Assembly (NCBI GenBank): GCA_017532885.1
Contig: JAFXIS010000087.1
Location: 1 to 24,708, forward strand
DNA length: 24,708 nucleotides
Direction of reading: 5' to 3'
From: Alistipes sp.
GTDB lineage: Bacteria; Bacteroidota; Bacteroidia; Bacteroidales; Rikenellaceae
Numbering within the stretch: position 1 is the stretch's first letter; each line of letters begins with the position of its first letter. A program made the translations under genes and the position numbers. Below, piece by piece: positions 1-7,375 of this stretch. The notes below the pieces were generated by a model. That model had not been told where the DNA came from, searched no databases, and saw nothing but the letters and a program-made list of their open reading frames with translations.

Positions 1-230
1 AACATAACATCACTATTCCACACACGCAAGTGATTCCGCAAAAAGTCGTAACCTTTTTTGAGAATTTGAAAAGTTGGTCACACCTGGCTCTCTTCGTTTG
101 GGATTGGAATTGTCGGGCAAGGAGAATTGTATCGAATTTCACCCGATTTTATCGGATTGCAAAGTGCGTAACCCGCAGAATTTGGCTGGATCTGTGCCTA
201 ATGTTCCGACATCAGCTAACATCTTGATAC
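1..230. other. Left-edge stretch with no recognised gene
   Basis: I see no convincing gene here. The open frames on the + strand are short, and one of them reads on through the antisense of the tRNA gene, which marks it as spurious. The stretch lies downstream of the tRNA-Arg gene and its terminator. No inverted repeat, promoter match or recognisable protein fragment stands out. A gene fragment cut by the window edge cannot be excluded. Confidence 0.4.
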
Positions 231-258
231 AGAAAAAGGAGCAGAAATCTCTGCTCCT
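231..258 (-). terminator. Rho-independent terminator of the tRNA-Arg gene
   Basis: Read on the - strand, a 7-bp perfect stem (GGAGCAG at 238-244 with CTGCTCC at 251-257, 6-nt loop) is followed at once by a T run (A run at 233-237 on the + strand). It lies 9 nt past the tRNA 3' end, as expected for termination of a single tRNA transcript. Confidence 0.85.
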
Positions 259-266
259 CGAATCTG

Positions 267-340
267 TGATTCCGGCGGGATTCGAACCCACGACCCACAG
301 CTTAGAAGGCTGTTGCTCTATCCAACTGAGCTACGGAACC
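267..340 (-). tRNA. tRNA-Arg, anticodon TCT
   Basis: The reverse complement folds as a full cloverleaf. The 7-bp acceptor stem pairs GGTTCCG with CGGAATC (one G.T pair). The D arm contains GCTC-AGTTGGATA-GAGC. The anticodon stem is ACAGC/GCTGT around loop CTTCTAA, giving anticodon TCT, which reads AGA/AGG Arg codons. The T arm is GTGGG-TTCGAAT-CCCGC. The discriminator base is A at 267 and CCA is not encoded, so it must be added by the nucleotidyltransferase. The gene has its own promoter and terminator and is therefore probably a single-gene transcript. Confidence 0.97.
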
Positions 341-373
341 ATCACACATTCGGCTAATCACCAAATTGCGCTG

Positions 374-405
374 CAAAAATAAGGTATTTATTTCTTTTAT
401 CCAAC
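374..405 (-). promoter_or_regulatory. Promoter of tRNA-Arg (Bacteroides type)
   Basis: On the - strand a -7 box TATTTTTG (374-381) fits TAnnTTTG. A -33-like GTTG (402-405) lies 20 nt upstream. The -7 box ends 33 nt before the mature tRNA 5' end, leaving a short leader for RNase P to remove. Confidence 0.65.
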
Positions 406-426
406 AGATTCAACAAATAACCGCTA

Positions 427-2388
427 TTAAAAATCGTAGCCTACAATATTATCAGCAAAATCGCACCAGTGTTGTGCAGTCTTATATGCCTCAACTGATT
501 CGTGTGGCACATAAATGGTAATAGAGCCAAAAGGTTCAGACAAAGGATGTAATAAACGGGGCGGCGTTGTAGGTTTACAATATAGACTTTCAATATCTGT
601 ACAATCCAAGAAAATTTTGCGACCTATAGTTTTTACGCTATCGGGGATAGTAACACTCTTCAATTTACACTCTATAAACGCATTATCCATAATGTCTGTT
701 ATACCATTAGGTATAACATATTCGTTTAATCCATGGGTAGCGGACATTATCACCTTCCCATCTTTCACCAACAAACGGCCATTATCGGTTGCATATTTGC
801 CCTCTAATTGTGTCAAGTCTATATTGCCACCCAAACTAGCAGGTAGCGAAGCGTTTGTAAGACATTTCGGAATCTCGTCTATATACATACTCCTAAGATT
901 AATACAATCTAAGAATACGGCCGCTTCAATCTCTTCTAAGCACGACAAATCAACTCTTTCGAGGCTTGTACAATAGGCAAAAGCAAGCCATTCCAACCTC
1001 TTAACATTCTCCAAATTAATATACTTGAGGTGAGTACATCTCCAGAATGCTCTATACCCTATTTCAGTAACACTCTCGGGAAGGGATAGGCGTTCAAGAG
1101 TACTTGGACTTGGACTGAATGAGCCTGTATCAATCCTTACAACACCATCTGGGATTGTATATTCAGTTAAGCCAAAAGGAGCAAATATTTTCAATACATT
1201 ATCCATTATAATACAACGCCCATCCGCAGTGGCATACTTACCTTTCACCTCTGACAGATTTGGAATATCATTGAATACTGTAAGAATACTACCATTATTA
1301 TCCCAAGTAAAATTTGAGAACTTATCTCCGAAATCTATTATTTTTAGATTATGACATCCTTCAAACTGACTATATTTCATCTTCGGATTACAATTGTCAA
1401 ATATTATACTTTCAAGATTTGTACAATCTTGGAATGCCGCTTCCCCTATCGAAGTAACACCTTCGGGGATGGTTATAGTTATAAGCGAATTACAGCCGCC
1501 GAATGCCACTTCCCCTATCGAAGTAACACTTTGCGGAAGAGATATACTTTTAATACATGAGTTACTTATAAAACCATAATTAAAAAACTTAAGATTTCTA
1601 AAATACTTAAGTTCGTCAAATGTGCATGGTTCAGTAATTTGAGGACGGTGTTCTTTATCTGAATCAGTTGTTGTAACCGCCAAGGCTTCTTGATACGAGA
1701 GTTTGCCATCATTATCGGTATCCCATAAGAACACACATAGTGCCTCTATTTCCTTAGATGCGAATGGAATATTTTGAGATATATCACCTATAATATCTGC
1801 ACTATAATCGTTCCAATGCTCCATCGTTCGATATGTATCCAACGAATGCATCGGAACCTGTATCTTACGACTTTCATCATTCCCATCAAACATTCCACTA
1901 CCACCAACTGGAGGTGTATCGGAAGCACACTTTACCATTCTAAGGCTCTGACAACCGGCAAAGGAGCGCGAGCATATTGATGTAACATTCCGAGGTATAG
2001 ATATCGTTCGTATGCTGACACAGTTTTCAAACGCCGACTCCCCAATTTTGGTAATATTATCAGGCAAAATGATATATTTTAGTTTTGTACACGATTCGAA
2101 TGCATTATTCCCAATAGATTCAAGTCCCTTAAACCGTCTAAATTCATCGAAATTTTCAATATCCGAGCCACGGAATACATCTCCCAAATCAGTGACAGCT
2201 GCAGCTTCATTTTCTGAGAATTTTCCATCGTTGTTGCTATCCCAGTTTGCCAAACACACTGATTCTAGGACTTTATCGGTGAGGTTGATAGCTTTCGAGT
2301 TATCAACATTAACATCTTCGCTATCCGAACAAGAAATCACCAATAATACTAATATAAAACAGAATCTTTCTAAAATAAGATGTTTCAT
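427..2388 (-). CDS. BspA-like leucine-rich-repeat lipoprotein with two EF-hand-like loops
   Basis: Predicted surface lipoprotein of 653 aa. The N-terminus is a lipoprotein signal peptide ending in VISC (Cys about residue 20). Two calcium-loop-like segments follow the DxNxDGxxSxxE pattern: DSNNDGKFSENE (about 50-61) and DTDNDGKLSYQE (about 223-234). Each is followed by BspA-type repeats (LRR_5: I-P--V-SIG--AF--C--L). The two halves also share a closing motif: a TPP segment, then VP-S-+-Y+T--HW-+-+-+I+G, at about 155-205 and again at the C-terminus, so the protein looks internally duplicated. I start at ATG 2388; a TTG at 2394 would add two residues before the signal peptide. Known BspA proteins bind host or matrix proteins; the ligand here is unknown. 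The gene is clearly more A/T-rich than its neighbours, which fits acquisition or relaxed selection. A near-match -7 box, TATATTTA, lies about 30 nt upstream. Confidence 0.88.
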   Translation of the reverse strand: MKHLILERFCFILVLLVISCSDSEDVNVDNSKAINLTDKVLESVCLANWDSNNDGKFSENEAAAVTDLGDVFRGSDIENFDEFRRFKGLESIGNNAFESCTKLKYIILPDNITKIGESAFENCVSIRTISIPRNVTSICSRSFAGCQSLRMVKCASDTPPVGGSGMFDGNDESRKIQVPMHSLDTYRTMEHWNDYSADIIGDISQNIPFASKEIEALCVFLWDTDNDGKLSYQEALAVTTTDSDKEHRPQITEPCTFDELKYFRNLKFFNYGFISNSCIKSISLPQSVTSIGEVAFGGCNSLITITIPEGVTSIGEAAFQDCTNLESIIFDNCNPKMKYSQFEGCHNLKIIDFGDKFSNFTWDNNGSILTVFNDIPNLSEVKGKYATADGRCIIMDNVLKIFAPFGLTEYTIPDGVVRIDTGSFSPSPSTLERLSLPESVTEIGYRAFWRCTHLKYINLENVKRLEWLAFAYCTSLERVDLSCLEEIEAAVFLDCINLRSMYIDEIPKCLTNASLPASLGGNIDLTQLEGKYATDNGRLLVKDGKVIMSATHGLNEYVIPNGITDIMDNAFIECKLKSVTIPDSVKTIGRKIFLDCTDIESLYCKPTTPPRLLHPLSEPFGSITIYVPHESVEAYKTAQHWCDFADNIVGYDF

Positions 2389-2494
2389 TACCAATACTCA
2401 ATCAAATCCAATAAATATACACCACCCCGATGCACATTATAATGTTCTCACACCAATGTCCACTCTTGAGATGTTATATCCTCTCCTAATTATC

Positions 2495-3085
2495 CTACGA
2501 CACGGGGGCTTCGCCCTCGAAATTGACATTCATCTTGACATATTTATAGCCGCGATGATGCAACTCCAACGACACGCCCAACTCGAAGAATACCTTTGCC
2601 GTGCGAGCAAAGACATGGAAAGCCATAACGCTCTGTGGCTCAATGCCCTCCTTGCGGATGAAGGTCTGCGCCGTATATGCGCATTTGCGGATAGTATTTT
2701 CCAATTTCTCCGCCTCGGCGCTCGACAGCGGATAGCCCACCAGGCACTCCACGACATATTCGTCCATCTCGTCGAATCCGCGAGGTCCGGCCATAAGCGA
2801 ATACCAATCCTTGGTATCCTTATACTCGCCCCACGATTTATCCCACAGCACCGCAGCGCCCATGCCCATATAGCATGCCCAAGCGATAGCCGCCAGGGGA
2901 TATTCGGCGATTTGAGGCACGGCGGCAGCCATATACTCGGCTGCCGACTCTCGCCACTTATCATTCAACTCCTCAACCGTAAGCATCTGACCATCCAGCA
3001 GCTTATCGTCCGAGCATTGCTTAACGACCGCCTTGGTAAGATTCTCGGTAAAGGTATTTAACAATTCAAAATCCTTTTCTTCCAT
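2495..3085 (-). CDS. Unknown protein translationally coupled to galM
   Basis: Not recognised. The 196-aa product has no signal peptide and no evident membrane segment. It is rich in Trp, Tyr, Met, Glu and Ala and looks all-helical, with an Ala-rich helix around residues 55-80 (IAWACYMGMGAAVLW). It ends in EGEAPVS. Its ATG overlaps the galM stop by one base (TAATG), and galM itself overlaps gltX in the same way, so it is almost certainly translated from the same mRNA. This supports a real gene despite the overlapping 349-aa open frame on the other strand. A cytoplasmic role is inferred only from the lack of export signals. Confidence 0.8.
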   Translation of the reverse strand: MEEKDFELLNTFTENLTKAVVKQCSDDKLLDGQMLTVEELNDKWRESAAEYMAAAVPQIAEYPLAAIAWACYMGMGAAVLWDKSWGEYKDTKDWYSLMAGPRGFDEMDEYVVECLVGYPLSSAEAEKLENTIRKCAYTAQTFIRKEGIEPQSVMAFHVFARTAKVFFELGVSLELHHRGYKYVKMNVNFEGEAPVS

Positions 3086-4143
3086 TACTCGATTACTCCC
3101 AACTTAAATACAATCTTCTGGCAATATGTCTCACCGGGGTTCAAGATAGCCGAAGGGAACGAAGGCTCATTAACGGCATTCGGATAGTTCTGGCACTCGA
3201 TAGCCACACCCGAATAGTCCTGATAACGACCGCCCGATTTTGTTACGGGGCAGCCACCCTCCAACCAGTTACCTGTGTAGACCATTGCGCCTGCCTGTGA
3301 TGACAACACCTCAACCTTACGGCCTGAAGCTGCGTGACGCAACTCGCCGACCTTCGACAAGATATTGGGCTGCCAGCCATCCAATACGAAGTAGTGGTCG
3401 TAACCCTTGAAATCCTTCATATGGTTGTACTCCGACAAAATATCGTCACCAAACTTACGCCAAGTGGTAAAGTCCTGGGGAGTGCCCTTTACATCGAGCT
3501 TCACACCCGTAGGAATCTGTGTGGGGTCCATCTCCAGAACATGCGAGCAGTTCAAATAGAGTTCATGGTCGAGGATTGTCTGACCACTACCCTCGCCTGC
3601 CAAGTTCCAATACACATGGTTTGTAAGGTTTACAGCCGTAGTCTTATCGGTACGAGCCATATAGGTAATCTCCAACTCATTATCGTCGCTGAAGTAGTAA
3701 CCTGCCTCAACATACAACTCGCCGGGATAGTTCTGCTCGCCATCGGGTGATGTGCGCGAAAATACCACGCGATTAGTCTCTACGCGGCTCTCCCACAACT
3801 GATTTGCAAAACCCTTCGTGCCGCCATGCAGGTGGTTAGGGCCGTTATTAATCTCGAGGTTATACTCCACGCCCTCGATAGTCATCTTACCCTTAGCGAT
3901 ACGGTTAGCTACGCGACCTACGCTCTTGCCACTGGCTGCACCATCGCCGAAGTAGCTCATCGCATCCTTGTAACCCAATACGATGTCGTCCATCTTGCCA
4001 TCCTTATCGGGAGCCTTTACCGACACGATACATGCACCGATGTTACAAAGTTGAACTTCGCAACCATTGGCATTGCGAATAGTATAGAGAACGATAGCCT
4101 CGCCCTCAGGGGTAGAACCCCAAATGTGCTGCATAATTTCCAT
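3085..4143 (-). CDS. galM: Aldose 1-epimerase (galactose mutarotase)
   Basis: Interconverts alpha and beta anomers of galactose or glucose, the entry step of the Leloir pathway. The 352-aa length is normal for the family. Family signatures are visible: VGRVANRI near residue 80, GPNHLHGG with the first conserved His at about 104, NLTNHVYWNL with the second conserved His at about 180, and AIECQNYPNAVN near the C-terminus carrying the likely catalytic Glu. No signal peptide is seen, so it should be cytoplasmic, unlike some secreted Bacteroides mutarotases. It starts on the TAATG overlap with the gltX stop; an internal Met at codon 4 is an alternative start. No other galactose genes lie nearby, so its coupling to a tRNA synthetase is odd. 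Confidence 0.95.
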   Translation of the reverse strand: MEIMQHIWGSTPEGEAIVLYTIRNANGCEVQLCNIGACIVSVKAPDKDGKMDDIVLGYKDAMSYFGDGAASGKSVGRVANRIAKGKMTIEGVEYNLEINNGPNHLHGGTKGFANQLWESRVETNRVVFSRTSPDGEQNYPGELYVEAGYYFSDDNELEITYMARTDKTTAVNLTNHVYWNLAGEGSGQTILDHELYLNCSHVLEMDPTQIPTGVKLDVKGTPQDFTTWRKFGDDILSEYNHMKDFKGYDHYFVLDGWQPNILSKVGELRHAASGRKVEVLSSQAGAMVYTGNWLEGGCPVTKSGGRYQDYSGVAIECQNYPNAVNEPSFPSAILNPGETYCQKIVFKLGVIE

Positions 4144-5678
4144 TATTCTATAGGTTTTAAGTTAGTCAAAATCGCATCAATACGCTTCAGGCACTCCTCC
4201 TTGCCGATGAATGCCGTAACATCATACATTCCTGGGCCCTTACCGGCACCTACCAACGCCAAGCGCAGAGTATTCATAATCTGACCCATGCCGTACTCCT
4301 TCTCCTGAATCCAAGCACCTACAACGGCCTCGGTATTCTCCTTCGAGAAGTCGTCAATCGACGCCAATACCTCGCGTACCTCGCGTAGGCGTGCAGGATT
4401 TTCTCCTTTCCAATACTTCTTGGTCTGCTTCTCTTCGTATGCAGTGGGAGCTACGAAGAAATACGATGTCAAATCCCAAAGGTCGGTAATGAATGTAGCA
4501 CGCTCCTTCATAATGCCGGCAGCCTTACCTGCCAACTCATCCGACACCTCAACGCCATGCTCCTTCAAGATAGGCTGGAACAAAGCAGCCAACTCCTCGT
4601 CGCTCTTGCGGTGCATATACTGGGCATTGAACCACTTTGCCTTATCGGGTTGGAAACGAGCGCCCGACTTCGACACTCTATCCAATGAGAAGCCGTCGAT
4701 TAGCTCCTGCATTGAGAACAACTCCTGCTCTGTACCGGGATTCCAGCCGAGCAGAGCCAGCATATTTACGAATGCCTCGGCAAAATAGCCATCCTCGCGA
4801 TAGCCGTGGGCTGTTTCGCCCGTCGCGGGTGATTTCCAGAACAAGGGGAACACAGGGAATCCCATTTTGTCGCCGTCGCGCTTCGAGAGCTTGCCGCCAC
4901 CCGTAGGCTTCAACAAAAGCGGAAGGTGTGCAAACTTGGGCTGCGAATCCTGCCAGCCGAAAGCCTTATAGAGCAGATAGTGCAAAGGCAACGATGGCAA
5001 CCACTCCTCGCCACGAATGACATGTGAAATCTCCATCAAATGGTCATCGACGATATTTGCCAAGTGATAGGTTGGAAGCGCATCGGCGCTCTTATAGAGT
5101 ACCTTATCGTCCAAAGTTGAGGTATTAACCTTAACATGACCGCGAATCAAATCATCCATCTCGACAATCTCATTCTCGGGCATCTTAAAGCGCACAACCC
5201 AGATATCGCCACGCGCGATGCGAGCCTCAACCTCCTCTTTCGAAAGTGAGAGCGAAGTGGGCAACTTCTCGCGCACCGAGTAGTTGTAAGCGAATGTTTC
5301 GCCCTTTGCCTCCGCCTCCTTGCGCAAGGTATCCAACTCCTCCGAAGTATCGAATGCATAATATGCCCATCCTGCCTCAATGAGCTGCTTGGCGTACTTC
5401 AAATATATCTCGCGACGCTCGCTCTGACGATATGGAGCATGAGGACCTCCCACGCCAACACCCTCGTCAATCTCGATACCGCACCACTTCAGTGACTCGA
5501 TGATATACTCCTCAGCTCCAGGTACGAAACGCTGCGAGTCGGTATCCTCGATACGAAGAATCATCTTTCCGCCATGACGGCGTGCAAACAAATAGTTGTA
5601 AAGTGCTGTACGCACACCACCCATATGCAGGGGGCCCGTCGGTGACGGAGCAAAGCGTACTCTAACCTCTTGTGACAT
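4143..5678 (-). CDS. gltX: Glutamyl-tRNA synthetase
   Basis: Class I synthetase that charges tRNA-Glu. The 511-aa protein carries [13 protein letters not shown] at residues 9-21, in which HMGG replaces the textbook HIGH; this is common in GluRS. The KMSKS-like loop is KLSKR at 263-267, and LRIEDTD at about 41-47 is typical of GluRS. The C-terminal region (from about 330) fits the anticodon-binding helical domain. It follows a small membrane protein by 28 nt and overlaps galM by one base, so it lies inside a same-strand operon. No separate promoter is evident directly upstream. Confidence 0.97.
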   Translation of the reverse strand: MSQEVRVRFAPSPTGPLHMGGVRTALYNYLFARRHGGKMILRIEDTDSQRFVPGAEEYIIESLKWCGIEIDEGVGVGGPHAPYRQSERREIYLKYAKQLIEAGWAYYAFDTSEELDTLRKEAEAKGETFAYNYSVREKLPTSLSLSKEEVEARIARGDIWVVRFKMPENEIVEMDDLIRGHVKVNTSTLDDKVLYKSADALPTYHLANIVDDHLMEISHVIRGEEWLPSLPLHYLLYKAFGWQDSQPKFAHLPLLLKPTGGGKLSKRDGDKMGFPVFPLFWKSPATGETAHGYREDGYFAEAFVNMLALLGWNPGTEQELFSMQELIDGFSLDRVSKSGARFQPDKAKWFNAQYMHRKSDEELAALFQPILKEHGVEVSDELAGKAAGIMKERATFITDLWDLTSYFFVAPTAYEEKQTKKYWKGENPARLREVREVLASIDDFSKENTEAVVGAWIQEKEYGMGQIMNTLRLALVGAGKGPGMYDVTAFIGKEECLKRIDAILTNLKPIE

Positions 5679-5706
5679 AGTTTTCTTATATTTTTATTTT
5701 AGTTTC

Positions 5707-6084
5707 TTATCTACTGTTTCTTTTCTCTTTAATCTTCAGCCACGCAGCAAAAACGAGTGCTACAACGACATAAGCGGCAGAATAGACCAGCATCCCTCGG
5801 CTAAATCCATGCGTTGCGGGATATGAGACTTGCAGCCAAGTATTAGCCGCCACCGCAATGGCAACCGCCACAATGAACGACAATGCCATTGCAGCCTGAT
5901 GCTGTTTCTTATTGCGCTCAATTATGGGCATCGGCACCAAAAACATAAACAACCACAGCGTCAGAGTCCATGCCCACATTGTGAAATAAATAATATTTGG
6001 AGCATATATCGCAACAACGCTAAGCACGATGGCTATCGCCGCCATAATGCCATTTGCAATTTGTATTTTTCGCCAAATTTCCAT
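5707..6084 (-). CDS. Small four-helix membrane protein of unknown function
   Basis: Not recognised by family. The 125-aa product has four hydrophobic segments (about residues 8-30, 31-54, 64-86 and 97-118) and a basic C-terminus (KIKEKRNSR), predicting an inner-membrane protein. It starts 36 nt after the SIMPL-domain gene and ends 28 nt before gltX, so it is probably co-transcribed with both. There is no export signal apart from the first helix, and no charged or catalytic residues inside the membrane suggest a transporter or enzyme. Confidence 0.75.
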   Translation of the reverse strand: MEIWRKIQIANGIMAAIAIVLSVVAIYAPNIIYFTMWAWTLTLWLFMFLVPMPIIERNKKQHQAAMALSFIVAVAIAVAANTWLQVSYPATHGFSRGMLVYSAAYVVVALVFAAWLKIKEKRNSR

Positions 6085-6120
6085 TGTAATGAACAGGTTA
6101 TAATTTGGTTAATTGAATAA

Positions 6121-6852
6121 CTATTTTATTCGATACTCCACTTTCATCGTTATACGCGCTTTCTTTTGGCGAGCAGAGGTGTTAAACGAACCTCCTGCCG
6201 AAAACTCCTCGTTTGAGTTTGCTCCGGTAATCTGGAATACACCCATACGCGCCGACGCCACACGACCAAGCGATGTGCCGGCATTCTCTGCAATCTTCTC
6301 GGCACGAGCTTTGGCATCGGCTGAAGCTCGTTCAATAAGGGAGAGTTTCACATCGTCCAACTTCGTATAATAGTAGTCTGGGCTATAAGCATCTATCGAT
6401 ACACCTTGCGCTATGAGTGATGAAATCTCGCGCGAAACAGCCTCCACTTTATCAACCTCCGACGACTCTATCGAAAAACTTTGGCTCAAGCGATAGCCCG
6501 TAAAGCGCTGACCCATATAGTTGCCGTTAGCGCTATATGAAGGCTCGAACTGCTTATCGACATTCACAAAACGAAAGACGATATTCTCCTCGGCAATGCC
6601 TCGCGAGGTCATAAACTCCAAGACTTTCTTCTTATTGCGTTCCAATTGTGCATAGCCCGCAGCGACATCGTAGGTTTCGAATGTGATTTGGCCGTTCCAG
6701 ACAATCAAATCCGACGAGAACTCGGTCTCGCCCAAGCCTGTAACGACTATGGTATCCTGTGAACGATACTTGTAGGTATAGGCATGACCCAAAAGCCACG
6801 CAGCGACTATGATAGCCACACCGATAATCGAGAATTTAATAATCTGTTTCAT
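6121..6852 (-). CDS. SIMPL-domain (DUF541) protein, membrane-anchored
   Basis: The 243-aa product has an N-terminal hydrophobic segment (about residues 5-24) that should act as a signal anchor, leaving the rest periplasmic. The body fits the SIMPL/DUF541 fold: VVTGLGETEFSSDL near the start, a middle region on raising error and index terms, then ERASADAKARAEKIAENAG and a final beta strand ITMKVEYRIK. Family members include periplasmic oxidative-stress proteins such as YggE, but no biochemical activity is generally assigned. A strong -7 box lies 17 nt upstream, so this gene probably begins a transcript that continues into gltX. Confidence 0.85.
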   Translation of the reverse strand: MKQIIKFSIIGVAIIVAAWLLGHAYTYKYRSQDTIVVTGLGETEFSSDLIVWNGQITFETYDVAAGYAQLERNKKKVLEFMTSRGIAEENIVFRFVNVDKQFEPSYSANGNYMGQRFTGYRLSQSFSIESSEVDKVEAVSREISSLIAQGVSIDAYSPDYYYTKLDDVKLSLIERASADAKARAEKIAENAGTSLGRVASARMGVFQITGANSNEEFSAGGSFNTSARQKKARITMKVEYRIK

Positions 6853-6869
6853 AACTCAAATATATCTTA

Positions 6870-6877
6870 CAAAGATA
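6870..6877 (-). promoter_or_regulatory. -7 box upstream of the SIMPL gene
   Basis: TATCTTTG on the - strand matches TAnnTTTG exactly. No good TTTG is found 19-21 nt upstream. The predicted start site would give a 5' UTR of about 10 nt before the ATG at 6852. It probably drives the SIMPL-to-galM gene series. Confidence 0.55.
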
Positions 6878-6943
6878 CGAAAAAATAAATTATTATAGCA
6901 CATTTTGGACTACGATATTTCAAACCCAATCATAGGGTTCTAC

Positions 6944-7363
6944 CTACATCATATCTTCGAAATCATTATCTGCAAATTTCTCAGCAAATACCCGTGCGGC
7001 ATAACTCTCGGGGATGAATATCCGTTGAATATTCATCGCTTTCAAAATCGACTTATGCGTTTTATCCAGTGCGCGAGCATAAATACGCTTTACTGACAAC
7101 TCTTTCAATGCAGCCACGGTTCTGAGCGAGTAATCCATACTCTGACCTATGGCCACCACAGCGCAATCAATCTCATCGAGTGGCAAAGCTTGCAAAGCTA
7201 CGCGCTCGGTAGCATCAAATATGTATGCCACCGAAATACGATCCTTAATCTCCTCAACACGATGTACATTACTATCGACACCTATCACATCGTGTCCTAT
7301 ATCGGTGAGTTCTTTCGCCAAGGTCATACCAAAATTTCCTAATCCTATAACCAGATATTTCAT
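6944..7363 (-). CDS. trkA: Short TrkA/KtrA potassium-uptake regulatory subunit, RCK_N only
   Basis: Cytoplasmic regulator expected to gate the TrkH channel encoded 12 nt upstream. It has a Rossmann RCK_N domain with GLGNFG at residues 7-12, an acidic residue ending strand 2 (VDSN, D30) typical for adenine nucleotide binding, and DATERVALQAL in the usual position. It is only 139 aa; KtrA/TrkA proteins of this type are usually about 220 aa with a second RCK_C domain. Just 91 nt separate the stop from the next gene, too little for the missing domain in any frame. It is either a natural minimal form or a truncated product. Confidence 0.85.
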   Translation of the reverse strand: MKYLVIGLGNFGMTLAKELTDIGHDVIGVDSNVHRVEEIKDRISVAYIFDATERVALQALPLDEIDCAVVAIGQSMDYSLRTVAALKELSVKRIYARALDKTHKSILKAMNIQRIFIPESYAARVFAEKFADNDFEDMM

Positions 7364-7375
7364 ATTTCAAAATGT

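Noticed and set aside
267..340. tRNA-Arg as an attachment site of an integrated element
   Set aside because: No integrase gene and no direct repeat of the tRNA 3' end were noticed in the window; the left side is cut by the window edge, so it cannot be tested.
74..382. 102-aa open frame on the + strand across the tRNA gene
   Set aside because: It contains the antisense translation of the tRNA (IPAGFEPTTHSLEGC), a well-known false protein.
2012..3061. 349-aa open frame on the + strand
   Set aside because: It overlaps the BspA-like gene and the galM-coupled gene on the other strand, which have better support (signal peptide and repeats; TAATG coupling). Its sequence shows no recognisable domain.
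6921..6940. Possible terminator after trkA
   Set aside because: AACCC/GGGTT gives only 5 bp and no T run follows on the - strand.
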